Below, in pieces: positions 48,107 to 57,690 of a DNA stretch of 64,000 nt. Source of the stretch: Roseivivax jejudonensis (GTDB lineage Bacteria > Pseudomonadota > Alphaproteobacteria > Rhodobacterales > Rhodobacteraceae). The stretch lies in the NCBI RefSeq assembly GCF_900172265.1, contig NZ_FWFK01000003.1:248001-312000 (forward strand), in the 5' to 3' direction. The position numbers and the translations under genes are program-made. A model generated the notes under the pieces. The model was not told the origin of the DNA. It worked only from the letters and a program-made list of their open reading frames with translations, and ran no database searches. Each line of letters begins with the position of its first letter. Position 1 is the first letter of the stretch.

Positions 48107-48625
48107 TCAGATGCATTTGAAATAGTCGAACGGCTCCAGGCAGTCGCCGCAGCGATACGCGGCCTTGCACGGTGTGGACCCGTGGCGGCTGACCATCTGC
48201 GTCTTGGTCGAGGCACAACGCGGACAAGCCACCGCGACCTCGGCGCCGCCCATCCGGACCGCGCGCAGCGAGCCCACATCGCCGGCGGTGCCGTCGACCG
48301 GAGGCGCGATCCCGTAACCGCGCAATTTCTCGCGCGCCTCCTCGGTCAACCAGTCGGTGCTCCAAGGGGGCGAGAGGCGACGTTCGACCCTGACGCTCTC
48401 GACGCCCTTGGCGCGCAGATGGGCGTCGATCTCCAACTCGATGACGGCGACGGCGGGACAGCCGGAATACGTCGGCGTGACACCGACGACGAGCGTATCG
48501 TCCTCCCAGCCCACATCGCGCACGATGCCGAGATCGGTGACCGAGATCACCGGGATCTCCGGATCGGGAACCTCGGCCAGCCAGTCGCGCACAGTGGCCG
48601 CGTCGGGACGCGTCTCGATCACCAT
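48107..48625 (-). CDS. paaD: Epoxidase maturation protein PaaD
   Basis: A 172-residue protein with an N-terminal MIP18/DUF59 domain (VPDPEIPVISVTDLGIVRDV, GVTPTYSGCPAVAVIELEID) and a C-terminal zinc-ribbon-like part with CPRCAS and CGDCLEPFDYFKC. PaaD is needed for an active epoxidase complex, probably through metal-cluster assembly. Its ATG at 48625 overlaps the end of paaC by 7 bases. Confidence 0.94.
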   Translation of the reverse strand: MVIETRPDAATVRDWLAEVPDPEIPVISVTDLGIVRDVGWEDDTLVVGVTPTYSGCPAVAVIELEIDAHLRAKGVESVRVERRLSPPWSTDWLTEEAREKLRGYGIAPPVDGTAGDVGSLRAVRMGGAEVAVACPRCASTKTQMVSRHGSTPCKAAYRCGDCLEPFDYFKCI

Positions 48626-49449
48626 TCCGCCCCCGGATAGGCGCGCTGCAGGAACTGCATCTCCGCGAGGAGGTATCCCAGATGCTCCGTGTGACGGCCC
48701 TGCCGGCCGCCGCGCTGCACGTCGTTTCGGCCCTCGGGTACGGCCAGCGTCGCCTCGGCCAACGTCTCTCGCACGGTCGCGTCCCATGCCGACCGAAGGT
48801 CGCCCGGCTCCGGCAGGATCCCTGCCTCGGCAAGCGCGGCGTCAGTGTCGTCGCCGAAGCAAAGCTCACCCGTGTAGGGCCAGAGAAGATCGAGCGCGGC
48901 CTGCATCCGGGCGTGGCTCTCCTCCGATCCGTCGCCGAGGCGCACGACAAGGTCACTGGACCGGTCCAGATGGTAGTGCACCTCTTTCAGCGCCTTGGCG
49001 GCGATCTCCGCGATCTCGGTCGCCGACGACGAGACCAGCCGCTCCAGCAGGGCGTGGTGCCACGCATCGAACAGAAACAGGCGCATTAGCGTGCGTCCGA
49101 TGTCGCCGTTCGGGACTTCGACCAGCAGCGGATTGCGAAAATGCATCGCGTCGCGGTGATAGGCGAGATCATCGGCGCTGCGGCCCCTGCCCTCGACCTG
49201 CGCGGCCAGACCAAGCCACATCTGGGTGTGCCCGATGAGGTCGAGCGCGGTGTTGGCGAGCGCGATGTCCTCCTCGAGCGCAGGGCCGTGCCCGCACCAT
49301 TCCGACACCCGGTGCCCGAGAATCAGCGTCGCGTCTCCCAGACGGCACAGCCCGGTGACCAGCGGTGCCCGAAGCTCCGGCGCCGCGGCCAGCAGGTCGT
49401 CGACCGGACGCGCTGGCGCGAGCGGAGCGATCGTCGCGTCCGCAGACAT
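48619..49449 (-). CDS. paaC: Phenylacetyl-CoA epoxidase structural subunit
   Basis: A 276-residue ferritin-like helical subunit that forms the heterodimer with PaaA but lacks most di-iron ligands. Typical stretches are LGDATLILGHRVSEWCGHGP, LANTALDLIGHTQMWLGLAA and LFLFDAWHHALLERLVSS, with EVHYHLDRSSDLVVRLGDG later. The ATG at 49449 overlaps the paaB stop by one base (TGATG); a GTG one codon earlier is an alternative. Confidence 0.95.
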   Translation of the reverse strand: MSADATIAPLAPARPVDDLLAAAPELRAPLVTGLCRLGDATLILGHRVSEWCGHGPALEEDIALANTALDLIGHTQMWLGLAAQVEGRGRSADDLAYHRDAMHFRNPLLVEVPNGDIGRTLMRLFLFDAWHHALLERLVSSSATEIAEIAAKALKEVHYHLDRSSDLVVRLGDGSEESHARMQAALDLLWPYTGELCFGDDTDAALAEAGILPEPGDLRSAWDATVRETLAEATLAVPEGRNDVQRGGRQGRHTEHLGYLLAEMQFLQRAYPGAEW

Positions 49450-49733
49450 CACATGTGCCCCACATCGTCGGGGATGTCGTAAAATGTCGGGTGGCGATAA
49501 ACCTTGTCTTCCGCAGGGTCGAAGAGCGGTCCCTTATCCGAGGGCGTCGAGGCGGTGATCGCCGCCGACGGCACGACCCAGATCGACACGCCCTCCTTGC
49601 GGCGCGTGTAGACGTCGCGGGCGTTGCGGACCGCGGTTTCGGCATCAGGGGCGTGCAGGCTGCCCACGTGGCGATGGTTCAGCCCCTGCTGGCTGCGAAT
49701 GAAGACCTCCCAGAGGGGCCATTCCTTGCGCAT
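49449..49733 (-). CDS. paaB: Phenylacetyl-CoA epoxidase subunit PaaB
   Basis: A 94-residue subunit that bridges PaaAC units in the epoxidase. It begins MRKEWPLWEVFIRSQQGLNH, with HVGSLHAPDAETAVRNARDV and TRRKEGVSIWVVPSAAITAS, the hallmark sequence of the family. ATG at 49733 is 40 bases after paaA. Overlaps paaC by one base. Confidence 0.96.
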   Translation of the reverse strand: MRKEWPLWEVFIRSQQGLNHRHVGSLHAPDAETAVRNARDVYTRRKEGVSIWVVPSAAITASTPSDKGPLFDPAEDKVYRHPTFYDIPDDVGHM

Positions 49734-49773
49734 ATCGCGTCCTCCCTGACGGCGGTGTGTCGTCGAACCGGTG

Positions 49774-50766
49774 CTACTCGGCGGCCGTCGCCGCAGCGGC
49801 ACGCCGCGCCGCGGCCTTCTCGGCATAGGCGGTCAGACCGTCGCGAAACCACGCGCCGTCGTCCCACGCCTTCTGCCGGGCGCCGAGCCGCTCGCGATTG
49901 CAAGGCCCGTTGCCCTTGAGCACCTCGTAGAACTCCGACCAATCTGGCTCGGTGAAGTCGTAGCCCTGCTTTTCCTCGTTCCACGCAAGGTCCGGATCGG
50001 GCACCGTCAGTCCGAGAAACTCCGCCTGCGGCACGGTTTCGTTGACGAAGCGCTGGCGCAGTTCGTCATTGGTGTTGATCTTGATCTTCCACGCCATCGA
50101 CTGCTGAGAGTGCACGCTGTCCTTGTCGGACGGGCCGAACATCATCAGCGACGGATACCAGAAGCGGTTCAATGCATCCTGCGCCATCTCGCGCTGCGCG
50201 TCGGTGCCCCGGGCCATCTTCATCATGATGTGGAAGCCCTGCCGCTGGTGGAAGCTCTCTTCCTTGCAGATGCGGATCATCGCGCGCGAATAGGGCCCGT
50301 ACGAGGTGCGCTGCAGCGGCACCTGGTTCATGATCGCGGCGCCATCGACCAGCCATCCGATCGCGCCCATGTCGGCCCAGGTCAGCGTCGGATAGTTGAA
50401 GATGGACGAATACTTGGCCTTGCCGGACAGCAGCTGCTCGGTCATTTCGTCCCGGCTGATGCCGAGCGTTTCGGCGGCGGAGTAGAGATAGAGGCCGTGG
50501 CCTGCCTCGTCCTGCACCTTCGCCAACAGGATCGCCTTGCGCTCGAGCGTCGGCGCGCGGGTGATCCAGTTGCCCTCGGGCAGCTGGCCGACGATCTCTG
50601 AATGGGCGTGCTGGCTGATCTGGCGGATCAGCGTCTTGCGATAGCCCTCGGGCATCCACTCCTTGGGCTCGATCTTCTCGCCGGCGTCGATGCGAGCCTG
50701 AAACGCGTGCTCTTCGGGCGTTTCCCCGCCACCCTTCGGCTCGGTCGTGACCATCTGCGCATACAT
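49774..50766 (-). CDS. paaA: Phenylacetyl-CoA epoxidase catalytic subunit
   Basis: A 330-residue di-iron oxygenase subunit that epoxidises the aromatic ring of phenylacetyl-CoA. Ligand-bearing helices are seen as [20 protein letters not shown] (D/E-x2-H) and [19 protein letters not shown] (E-x2-H); the C-terminal region has the conserved [20 protein letters not shown]. The start at 50766 ([14 protein letters not shown]) has a GGAGGAGT ribosome site. It lies 82 bases after paaX, a gap that holds a promoter-like sequence. Confidence 0.97.
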   Translation of the reverse strand: MYAQMVTTEPKGGGETPEEHAFQARIDAGEKIEPKEWMPEGYRKTLIRQISQHAHSEIVGQLPEGNWITRAPTLERKAILLAKVQDEAGHGLYLYSAAETLGISRDEMTEQLLSGKAKYSSIFNYPTLTWADMGAIGWLVDGAAIMNQVPLQRTSYGPYSRAMIRICKEESFHQRQGFHIMMKMARGTDAQREMAQDALNRFWYPSLMMFGPSDKDSVHSQQSMAWKIKINTNDELRQRFVNETVPQAEFLGLTVPDPDLAWNEEKQGYDFTEPDWSEFYEVLKGNGPCNRERLGARQKAWDDGAWFRDGLTAYAEKAAARRAAAATAAE

Positions 50767-50792
50767 GGGCGGACTCCTCCGTGGTGTCGGGG

Positions 50793-50821
50793 AATATAAC
50801 GCAAAAAGCGTCACACTTGAA
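50793..50821 (-). promoter_or_regulatory. Candidate paaA promoter
   Basis: TTCAAG (50821-50816), a 17-base spacer and TATATT (50798-50793) on the minus strand, in the paaX-paaA gap. A short inverted repeat ACGC-AAAAA-GCGT overlaps the spacer end and could be a regulator site. It would give paaABCDEZ its own start, independent of paaX. Confidence 0.4.
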
Positions 50822-50848
50822 GTGCCGCCTCGCGGAAAACGTGACGCG

Positions 50849-51724
50849 TCAGCGAGTGACGGCGGTCTTGCGCACCCGTTCGAGGCTTTGGAGCCGGGCG
50901 CGCGTTGCGGGCGTTTCGGCCGGCAGCGGGCCGTCGGCTGCGTCGAACGACGCGCCGACATGCGCGTCAGATGCGGCCGCCAGTGCGAGATAGATCTGCG
51001 CGAAGAGCTGCTGTGCCCGAGCCCCCGGCCAGTCGATCGGTTGGGCCGAGCGCGGCAGCCGCGGATCGGCGAGAACCGCCTGCCGATAGGCATGGACGAG
51101 CCGCAGGCGCAGCGCGAGACAGGTCCCGCCGTCGGGCACCGCACCCGAGGACAGCGTCGCACCGGCCGGGCCGAACCGGTCCAGCACATCGCGATACCCG
51201 GCCGCTGCGGACTCGAGATCCCAATGCGCCTGCGCGAAGGTCCGCGTGTCGCCGTCCGCGGAGCCCGCAACGATCGGGGAGTCGGGCCGCGCGAGATCGG
51301 ACCGGTCCGGTCCCATCAGGACATCGGGGGCCAATCGGACCCAGCCAGCGCCGCTCAGCCCCGGCGGCGGACCGCCCGGACCCAGCGCCACCAGCCAGCC
51401 CTCGGCTTCTGGCAGCGGATCGTAGAAGAGCCGCGCTGCCGCGCGGAATTCCGTCCGCGCGCTCTCGGTCAGTCGATAGAAGCTTCGCCGGCCGACCCGT
51501 GCACCCTCGAGCGCGCCGGACGCCACGAGCCGCGACACCGCCGTCCGGGCGAGCGTTTCCGAAATGCCGTGCACCGCGCAGGTGGCGATCAACGCCGCCA
51601 TGGACAGCGTACCGCCGCGCGGTTCGGCGACATCGCCATAGATCGTCACGATGAAGGACGTGGCACGCGGCGCTGGCAGGCCCATCGCGTGCTCGAGCGG
51701 GGTGGCATTCTGGCCGTCGGGCAT
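50849..51724 (-). CDS. paaX: Phenylacetate repressor PaaX
   Basis: A 291-residue PaaX-family regulator. It has an N-terminal winged helix ([60 protein letters not shown]), a central domain and a helical C-terminal effector domain ([40 protein letters not shown]). In E. coli PaaX represses paa genes until phenylacetyl-CoA binds. ATG at 51724 is used; an upstream TTG is possible. First in the minus-strand paa run. Confidence 0.92.
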   Translation of the reverse strand: MPDGQNATPLEHAMGLPAPRATSFIVTIYGDVAEPRGGTLSMAALIATCAVHGISETLARTAVSRLVASGALEGARVGRRSFYRLTESARTEFRAAARLFYDPLPEAEGWLVALGPGGPPPGLSGAGWVRLAPDVLMGPDRSDLARPDSPIVAGSADGDTRTFAQAHWDLESAAAGYRDVLDRFGPAGATLSSGAVPDGGTCLALRLRLVHAYRQAVLADPRLPRSAQPIDWPGARAQQLFAQIYLALAAASDAHVGASFDAADGPLPAETPATRARLQSLERVRKTAVTR

Positions 51725-51797
51725 GTGTCGGTCTCGGCGCAATGACAGCGTGGGTCTTCGAGGACCGACCCTACCGCGCCGTTGCGCGGCGCACCAC

Positions 51798-52532
51798 TCA
51801 GGCGTCCTCGTAGAAGGTCACGCCGCCGTCGTCGGTGATCGTGGTGCCCACGGTTTCGCCCTTGAGCACGCGGCCCGCCGCGCCGGACTGGTCGAACCCG
51901 ACGACGTGGACCCGCATCTTGTGCTGCTGCGCCAGAACCAGCGCCGCCTGATCCATGAACGTCAGACGATCCTTGATCGCCTTCTCGAACGTGAGCGTGC
52001 GGTAGAGCTTCGCGTCGGGATCCTTGCGCGGATCGGTGACGTAGACGCCGTCGATCCCGTTCTTCATCGCCAGCACGCAGTCGCAATCGAGCTCGATCGC
52101 GCGCTGGACCGACGGATAATCGGTGGTCAGGTAAGGCTCGCCAATCCCGCCACAGAGCAGCACGAGGCGCCGCTTCTCAAGGTGCCGCGCGGCACGGCGG
52201 CGGATGTAGGGCTCCCCGATCTGGGGGATCGTCAGCGCCGACATCAGCCGGACCTCGACGTCGGATGTCGCCTCGATCTTCGCGCGGAGCAGGATGCCGT
52301 TGGCGATCGTGCCGAGCATGCCGACATTGTCAGCTTCGACACGCTCGATGTTCCAGTCGGACGACACGGAGCCGCGGAAGATGTTGCCGCCGCCGATGAC
52401 GCAGGCGACCTCGGCCCCGTCGTTGTGCAGCTTCAGGATTTCCTGGACCACCGCGGAGATCGCCGAGTCCGAAAACACGCCGCTCGATCCGCTCGCCAGG
52501 GCCTCGCCGCTGATCTTGACCATCACCCGCAC
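51798..52532 (-). CDS. Divergent UMP-kinase (PyrH) paralogue
   Basis: A 244-residue amino-acid-kinase-fold protein clearly related to bacterial PyrH: MVKISGEALASGSSGVFSDS (P-loop-like Lys/Ser-Gly-Glu), CVIGGGNIFRGSVSSDWNIE, EPYIRRRAARHLEKRRLVLL, GGIGEPYLTTDYPSVQRAIE, FMDQAALVLAQQHKMRVHVV. It is unusual in lacking the rpsB-tsf-pyrH-frr context, in a short first loop, and in AMKNGIDGVY where PyrH has a KATKVDGVY-like strand. The likely start is GTG at 52532 after a GGGGG ribosome site. UMP phosphorylation is plausible, but a second function is equally possible. Confidence 0.8.
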   Translation of the reverse strand: MRVMVKISGEALASGSSGVFSDSAISAVVQEILKLHNDGAEVACVIGGGNIFRGSVSSDWNIERVEADNVGMLGTIANGILLRAKIEATSDVEVRLMSALTIPQIGEPYIRRRAARHLEKRRLVLLCGGIGEPYLTTDYPSVQRAIELDCDCVLAMKNGIDGVYVTDPRKDPDAKLYRTLTFEKAIKDRLTFMDQAALVLAQQHKMRVHVVGFDQSGAAGRVLKGETVGTTITDDGGVTFYEDA

Positions 52533-53007
52533 GTGGCACCCCCGGTTCTCTGCATCGCCGCCGGTGACGTATCGAAGCCCTCGCCGCAAGTCAACGCGCA
52601 GGAATTACATCGCGTTATCAATACGTTGAACGCCGGTCCGCGCAGCCCGCGCTCTGTGCGCGGCGAATGACCGCCGCAAGTGACACGATCCGCGGCCGGA
52701 CCTGCAGCGCAGGCGGATCATGCCGCGTCCGTCTGTCCCGCTGCGCGCGAATCGGCCGCTGCAACATTCGCCAAGAAGGACGGCCGCTCGACATCAGATC
52801 ATTGCGCAGCCGCACATCACGGACGCCGGGAGACGCACCGATTTCCGGCGTCGGGCCGGCTCCATCGGCAAAATCCGGCCGACCGACGGATGCAACAGCG
52901 CCTTCCGCGACGAGAGGCTTGATGCGCGGTGGCCGGCAGTCGTCAGACTCCCGCATTCCGGGCGGGCGACCGCCCCGGTCCAAAACATCAACTCGGAGGT
53001 CACACCC
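52533..53007. other. Gene-free divergent region, pyrH paralogue and oppA
   Basis: About 475 bases without a credible gene. An AT-richer patch (52601-52630) holds the promoter-like pair reported separately; a GGAGG ribosome site for oppA is at 52995-52999. I see no riboswitch or repeat in the rest. Confidence 0.55.
52602..52630 (-). promoter_or_regulatory. Candidate promoter for the PyrH paralogue
   Basis: TTCAAC (52630-52625), a 17-base spacer and TAATTC (52607-52602) on the minus strand, in the most AT-rich part of the gap, about 60 bases before the start codon. The -35 resembles that of the paaA candidate. Confidence 0.3.
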
Positions 53008-54621
53008 GTGCTGAAACACAGCCTCGCCGCATCCGCGCTGGCGCTCGCAGCCGCATCGCCCGTTCTTGCCGACAATCCCGTGCCGGAAGACGTCACGCTG
53101 GCGGAAGACCAGTCCTACACATTCTGGCTGCTCGATGCGATCAAGTCGATGGACCCGCAGATCAACACCGACGTCGAAGGCTCGGACGTTCTGCGCAACC
53201 TGTTCGAGGGTCTCTACAACGAGGACGCCGAGGGCAACATCGTGCCGGGCGTGGCCGTCGATCACACGGTATCCGACGACCAGAAGACCTACACATTCAC
53301 CCTGCGCGAGGATGCGCAATGGTCGAACGGTGACCCGGTGACGGCGGAGGACTTCGTCTTTGCGTGGCGTCGCCTCGCTGATCCGGCGACCGCCTCGGAA
53401 TACGCCTGGTACATGGAGCTGATGCAGGTCGAGAACGCCCCCGAAATTATCGCTGGCGAGATGCCGCCCGAAGAGCTCGGCGTGACTGCCGTGGACGAGC
53501 GCACGCTCGAGGTGCGGATCACCACGCCCTTGCCCTACTTCCTGCAAATGCTGGTACACGCCTCCACCTTCCCGACCCATGCCGCGACCATCGAGGAGCA
53601 TGGCGACCAGTGGACCCGGCCCGAGAACATGGTCGGCAACGGCGCCTACGTGCTCGACGAGCACATTCTCGGCGAACGCGTGGAAATGTCGAAGTCCGAC
53701 ACGTATTGGGACGCCGAGAATGTCGTGATGGAGACACTGACCGCGCTGACCATCAACGACGTGAACCAGGGTCTCACCCGCTATCTGGCCGGCGAGCTCG
53801 ATCGTGTGGACATCCCGGCAGGCCAGTTTCCGCGTCTGAAGGAAGAGTACCCCGAGCAGGCGACCTCGTCGCCCTATTCCTGCTCCTACATCTACATGAT
53901 GAACGTGGGCGAGAAGGGCCCCGAGGCGCTGAAGGACGTGAACGTGCGCAAGGCGCTGTCCTACGCCATCGACCGGGACATCGTCGTCGAGCGCATCCTG
54001 CAGGGCGGACAGGAGCCGTCCTACAACTGGACGCACTGGGCGACCGCGGGCTTCGAGGCCCCCGAGATCGACTACGCGACCTGGACCCAGGAAGAGCGGC
54101 TCGAGCGTGCGAAGGAGCTGATGGCCGAGGCCGGCTACGGCCCCGACAACCCGCTCGACCTCACGCTTCAGTACAACACGTCCGAGGATCACAAGAAGAT
54201 CGCGATCGCGGCGAGCCAGATGCTCAAGGCGATCGGCGTGAACATCACGCTCGATAACTACGAGTGGAAGGTCCACACCGACCGGATGCAGAACCAGGAC
54301 TTCGATCTGGCCCGCTACGCGTGGTGCGGCGACTACAACGAGGCGTCGACCTATCTCGACCTCTTCACCTCGTATTCGGGCCACAACAACGGCGAGTTCT
54401 TCAACGAGGAATACGATGCCGTGATGCGCGAGTCGAAGACCGCCGAGGATCCGCTTCCGCTTTACCAGGAGGCCGAGTCCATCCTCGCGGCCGAGATGCC
54501 GATCATTCCGATCTATCACTACGCCAACGTCGACATGCTCAATCCGCAGATCGGCGGCATCCCGACGGAAAACGTGATGCAGACGTGGTACGGCAAGGAC
54601 CTCTATCGCGCGGCCGAATAA
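53008..54621 (+). CDS. oppA: Oligopeptide-binding protein OppA
   Basis: A 537-residue periplasmic SBP_bac_5 receptor with a signal peptide (VLKHSLAASALALAAASPVL ending ADN). It is a true OppA relative: NLFEGLYNEDAEGNIVPGVA, DPVTAEDFVFAWRRLADPAT, the characteristic ELGVTAVDERTLEVRI and PLPYFLQMLVH, AWCGDYNEASTYLDLF, with IIPIYHYANVDMLNP near the end. The start is a GTG at 53008 with GGAGG 8 bases before. It is followed by a hairpin, then oppBCDF. Confidence 0.94.
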   Translation: MLKHSLAASALALAAASPVLADNPVPEDVTLAEDQSYTFWLLDAIKSMDPQINTDVEGSDVLRNLFEGLYNEDAEGNIVPGVAVDHTVSDDQKTYTFTLREDAQWSNGDPVTAEDFVFAWRRLADPATASEYAWYMELMQVENAPEIIAGEMPPEELGVTAVDERTLEVRITTPLPYFLQMLVHASTFPTHAATIEEHGDQWTRPENMVGNGAYVLDEHILGERVEMSKSDTYWDAENVVMETLTALTINDVNQGLTRYLAGELDRVDIPAGQFPRLKEEYPEQATSSPYSCSYIYMMNVGEKGPEALKDVNVRKALSYAIDRDIVVERILQGGQEPSYNWTHWATAGFEAPEIDYATWTQEERLERAKELMAEAGYGPDNPLDLTLQYNTSEDHKKIAIAASQMLKAIGVNITLDNYEWKVHTDRMQNQDFDLARYAWCGDYNEASTYLDLFTSYSGHNNGEFFNEEYDAVMRESKTAEDPLPLYQEAESILAAEMPIIPIYHYANVDMLNPQIGGIPTENVMQTWYGKDLYRAAE

Positions 54622-54632
54622 CGCCGCGCCGG

Positions 54633-54654
54633 GGGCGCCCGTGTTCGGGCGCCC
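54633..54654 (+). terminator. Hairpin between oppA and oppB
   Basis: A 9-bp perfect stem, GGGCGCCCG/CGGGCGCCC, with a TGTT loop, 11 bases after the oppA stop and without a T-run. Likely sets the oppA to oppBCDF expression ratio. Confidence 0.65.
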
Positions 54655-54753
54655 TCACCGGTCCGTGCGCGGGGCTGCCGCCGGGCGGCGCCGCGCTACC
54701 CTCCTTAACCTGATCGCTCGTCCGACGCGTCGCCCTTCCTCCGGGAGCCGTCC

Positions 54754-55677
54754 ATGCTGTCCTATTCGCTCAAGCGTCTCGCCATCGCGGTGCCGACGCT
54801 TCTGATCCTCATCGTGGTGTCCTTCGTGCTGATGCACGCCGCGCCCGGCGGGCCGTTTACCTCGGAGCGTGAGCTTCCGCCCGAAGTGCTGGCCAACCTC
54901 AACGCGAAGTACGGCCTCGACCAGCCGCTCTGGCGCCAGATCGTCACCTACGTCTGGGGCATCTTGACCGAGTTCGATTTCGGGCCGTCCTTCGTCTACA
55001 AGGACCGCACGGTGAACGAGATCATCGCGCAAGGCTTTCCGGTCACCCTCACCTACGGGATCCTGTCGTTCCTTGTGGCGGTCGCCGTCGGCGTGACGCT
55101 GGGCGTCGTCGCCGCGATCCGGCAGAATTCGCTGCTCGACTACCTCGCCGTCGGCGTGTCGATCGGCGCGCAGGTGCTGCCGAACTTCGTCATGGCGCCG
55201 ATCCTCGTGCTGGTCTTCACGCTCTGGCTCGGCTGGCTGCCCGGCGGCGGCTGGCAGGGCGGACAGTGGCAATACGTCATCCTGCCCGTTATCGCGCTCT
55301 CGACCTCGTTCATGGCCTCGATCGCGCGGATCACGCGGTCTTCGATGCTCGAGACGCTGAACCTGAACCACATCCGAACCGCCCGGGCCAAGGGCCTGCC
55401 GGAACGGCGGGTGATCCTGCATCACGCGCTGAAGCCCGCGATGCTGCCGGTAATCTCGTATCTCGGGCCCGCCTTCGTCGGCATGATCACCGGCTCGGTG
55501 GTGGTCGATGTCTATTTTTCCACCGGCGGGATCGGAAAGGCCTTCGTCGACAGCGCACTCAACCGCGACTACGCGGTGATGATGGGGGTAACCATCCTCA
55601 TGGGCGCGCTGACGATCCTGTTCAACCTCGTGGTCGACATCCTCTACGGCTGGATCGACCCAAAGATCAGGTACTGA
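54754..55677 (+). CDS. oppB: Oligopeptide ABC transporter permease OppB
   Basis: A 307-residue inner-membrane protein with six hydrophobic helices, the first starting at residue 9 (IAVPTLLILIVVSFVLMHAA), the OppB-type PGGPFTSERELPPEVLANLN periplasmic loop, and the EAA-like coupling segment NHIRTARAKGLPERRVILHH. Same length class as E. coli OppB (306). It starts 100 bases after the hairpin and is 3 bases from oppC. Confidence 0.95.
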   Translation: MLSYSLKRLAIAVPTLLILIVVSFVLMHAAPGGPFTSERELPPEVLANLNAKYGLDQPLWRQIVTYVWGILTEFDFGPSFVYKDRTVNEIIAQGFPVTLTYGILSFLVAVAVGVTLGVVAAIRQNSLLDYLAVGVSIGAQVLPNFVMAPILVLVFTLWLGWLPGGGWQGGQWQYVILPVIALSTSFMASIARITRSSMLETLNLNHIRTARAKGLPERRVILHHALKPAMLPVISYLGPAFVGMITGSVVVDVYFSTGGIGKAFVDSALNRDYAVMMGVTILMGALTILFNLVVDILYGWIDPKIRY

Positions 55678-55680
55678 GCC

Positions 55681-56607
55681 ATGGTCCACGACACCCAACG
55701 CATGCAGTCGCTGGCCGAGCGCATGGCCGAGGACGAGGTCGCGGGCCGCTCGCTCTGGGCCGATGCGCGGCGGCGATTCTTCTCCAACAAGGCAGCGGTG
55801 ATCGGTCTCGCGCTCTTGGCCTTCGTCGCGGCCTTCGCGCTCTTCGGCGGCCAATTCGCCCAATGGTCGAACGAGGAGCTCGACTACAACGTGATGGGCG
55901 TGGTCGCGCAGGAAGGCGGGCCATCGCTCGCCAATGGTCACTATTTCGGCGTCGACGAGCTCGGCCGCGATCTCTTCGCGCGCACCGTCCAGGGCACCCA
56001 GGTGTCGCTGCTGGTTGGCCTGGTGGGCGCGCTGGTCGCAGTCGTCGTCGGGACGATTTACGGCGCCACCGCCGGCTATGTCGGCGGCCGCGTCGACGCC
56101 GCAATGATGCGCGCCGTCGATGTCCTGATGGCCATTCCCTACATGTTCGTTCTGATCCTGATCCTCGTGATGTACGGCCGCTCGATGATCGCTCTCTTCG
56201 TCGGTCTCGGCCTGATCTCCTGGCTGGAGATGAGCCGGATCGTCCGCGGCCAGACGCTCAGCCTGAAAAACCGCGAATTCATCGAGGCCGCGCGCGCAAC
56301 CGGCGTGTCCGGGGTGACGATCATCCGCCGCCACATCGTGCCGAACCTCCTGGGCGTGATCGCCGTCTACGCCACGCTGCTGGTGCCGCTGATGATCCTG
56401 ACCGAGAGTTTCATCTCGTTTCTCGGCCTCGGCGTTCAGGAGCCGCTGACCTCGCTCGGCGCGCTGATCTCGCAAGGCGCCTCGACCATGGCCTACGGCA
56501 CCATCTGGCAGCTGGCCTTCCCGCTTCTGTTCTTCTGCCTGACGCTCTTCGGCTTCTTCTTCGTCGGCGACGGCCTGCGTGACGCGCTCGACCCCAAGGA
56601 CCGTTGA
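55681..56607 (+). CDS. oppC: Oligopeptide ABC transporter permease OppC
   Basis: A 308-residue second permease. A cytoplasmic N-terminal tail with SLWADARRRFFSNKAAVIGL precedes the first helix. HYFGVDELGRDLFARTVQGT is the OppC/DppC-type loop before helix 2, and REFIEAARATGVSGVTIIRR the coupling EAA region. It pairs with OppB and lies in the same operon. 114 bases separate it from oppD. Confidence 0.95.
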   Translation: MVHDTQRMQSLAERMAEDEVAGRSLWADARRRFFSNKAAVIGLALLAFVAAFALFGGQFAQWSNEELDYNVMGVVAQEGGPSLANGHYFGVDELGRDLFARTVQGTQVSLLVGLVGALVAVVVGTIYGATAGYVGGRVDAAMMRAVDVLMAIPYMFVLILILVMYGRSMIALFVGLGLISWLEMSRIVRGQTLSLKNREFIEAARATGVSGVTIIRRHIVPNLLGVIAVYATLLVPLMILTESFISFLGLGVQEPLTSLGALISQGASTMAYGTIWQLAFPLLFFCLTLFGFFFVGDGLRDALDPKDR

Positions 56608-56721
56608 GGATGGGCCGGGACCGACACGCCGCGACGCAGGTCGCGCCGGCGCATTGGCCGGCGCCATCGCGCCGCGCCCTCCGCCACGCAACTCTCACAC
56701 CGACGCGGGAGACCCGCTGAC

Positions 56722-57690
56722 ATGCCGCTGCTCGAGATCGAGAACCTCAACATCACCTTCGACACCGGCGACGGCACCGTCCACGCGGTCAACGATCTCT
56801 CGCTTGCCCTCGACCGCGGCGAGACGCTGGGCATCGTCGGCGAGAGCGGGTCGGGCAAGTCCCAGACCGCCTTTGCCATCCTCGGGCTTCTGGCCCGGAA
56901 CGGGCGCGCCACGGGTTCGATCCGCTTCGACGGCGACGAGATCCTCAACGCGCCCGCCAGAACGCTCAACCGCATCCGAGCCGAGCGCATCGCCATCATC
57001 TTCCAGGATCCGATGACCTCGCTGAATCCGTACATGCGAATCTCGGATCAGATGGTCGAGGTGCTGACGCTGCACCAGGGCATGGGGCGGCGCGCGGCCG
57101 AAGCCGAGGCCGTCCGCATGCTCGACGCGGTGCGCATTCCCTCCGCGCGCGAGCGCATCCGTCTCTACCCGCACGAGTTCTCGGGCGGCATGCGCCAGCG
57201 GGTCATGATCGCGATGTCGCTGCTGTGCCGCCCGGACCTGCTGATCGCGGACGAGCCGACCACCGCGCTCGACGTGACCGTGCAGGCCCAGATCATGGCG
57301 CTCCTTCAGGAATTGCAGGGCGAGTTCGGCATGGCCACGATGCTGATCACCCACGATCTCGGCGTCGTCGCGGGCTTCTGCGAACGGGTGACCGTCATGT
57401 ACGGCGGCCGCGTCATGGAGCGCGCACCCACCGATCCGCTCTTCGAGCGGCCGACCCATCCCTACACGCGGGGGCTCCTGAACGCCGTGCCGCGGCTCGA
57501 CCGCGCCGACGAGGCGATGGCGGCGATCCCGGGAAACCCGCCCAACATGGCGCGCCCGCCCCGGGGCTGCCCGTTCCGTCCGCGCTGCGCCTTCGCCGGC
57601 GAGGATTGCGCCGAGATGCCGCCCCTGTCGCAGGCGGGCCCGGCCCGTCAGCGCGCCTGCCACCGCACCGCCGAGGAGGTCGCCGCATGA
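56722..57690 (+). CDS. oppD: Oligopeptide ABC transporter ATPase OppD
   Basis: A 322-residue ATPase: Walker [14 protein letters not shown], signature [16 protein letters not shown], Walker [16 protein letters not shown] and switch His in [10 protein letters not shown]. The C-terminal oligo_HPY segment [20 protein letters not shown] carries the four-cysteine pattern for a 4Fe-4S-type cluster seen in OppD/DppD proteins. Overlaps oppF by 4 bases (ATGA). Confidence 0.96.
   Translation: MPLLEIENLNITFDTGDGTVHAVNDLSLALDRGETLGIVGESGSGKSQTAFAILGLLARNGRATGSIRFDGDEILNAPARTLNRIRAERIAIIFQDPMTSLNPYMRISDQMVEVLTLHQGMGRRAAEAEAVRMLDAVRIPSARERIRLYPHEFSGGMRQRVMIAMSLLCRPDLLIADEPTTALDVTVQAQIMALLQELQGEFGMATMLITHDLGVVAGFCERVTVMYGGRVMERAPTDPLFERPTHPYTRGLLNAVPRLDRADEAMAAIPGNPPNMARPPRGCPFRPRCAFAGEDCAEMPPLSQAGPARQRACHRTAEEVAA

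Noticed and set aside
50841-50852. TGACGCGTCA palindrome as PaaX operator
   Set aside because: It overlaps the paaX stop codon, is short, and does not resemble the longer PaaX box known from E. coli; too weak to call.
54655-56691. 678-codon frame antisense to oppB and oppC
   Set aside because: Shadow of two conserved permease genes in a complete opp operon.
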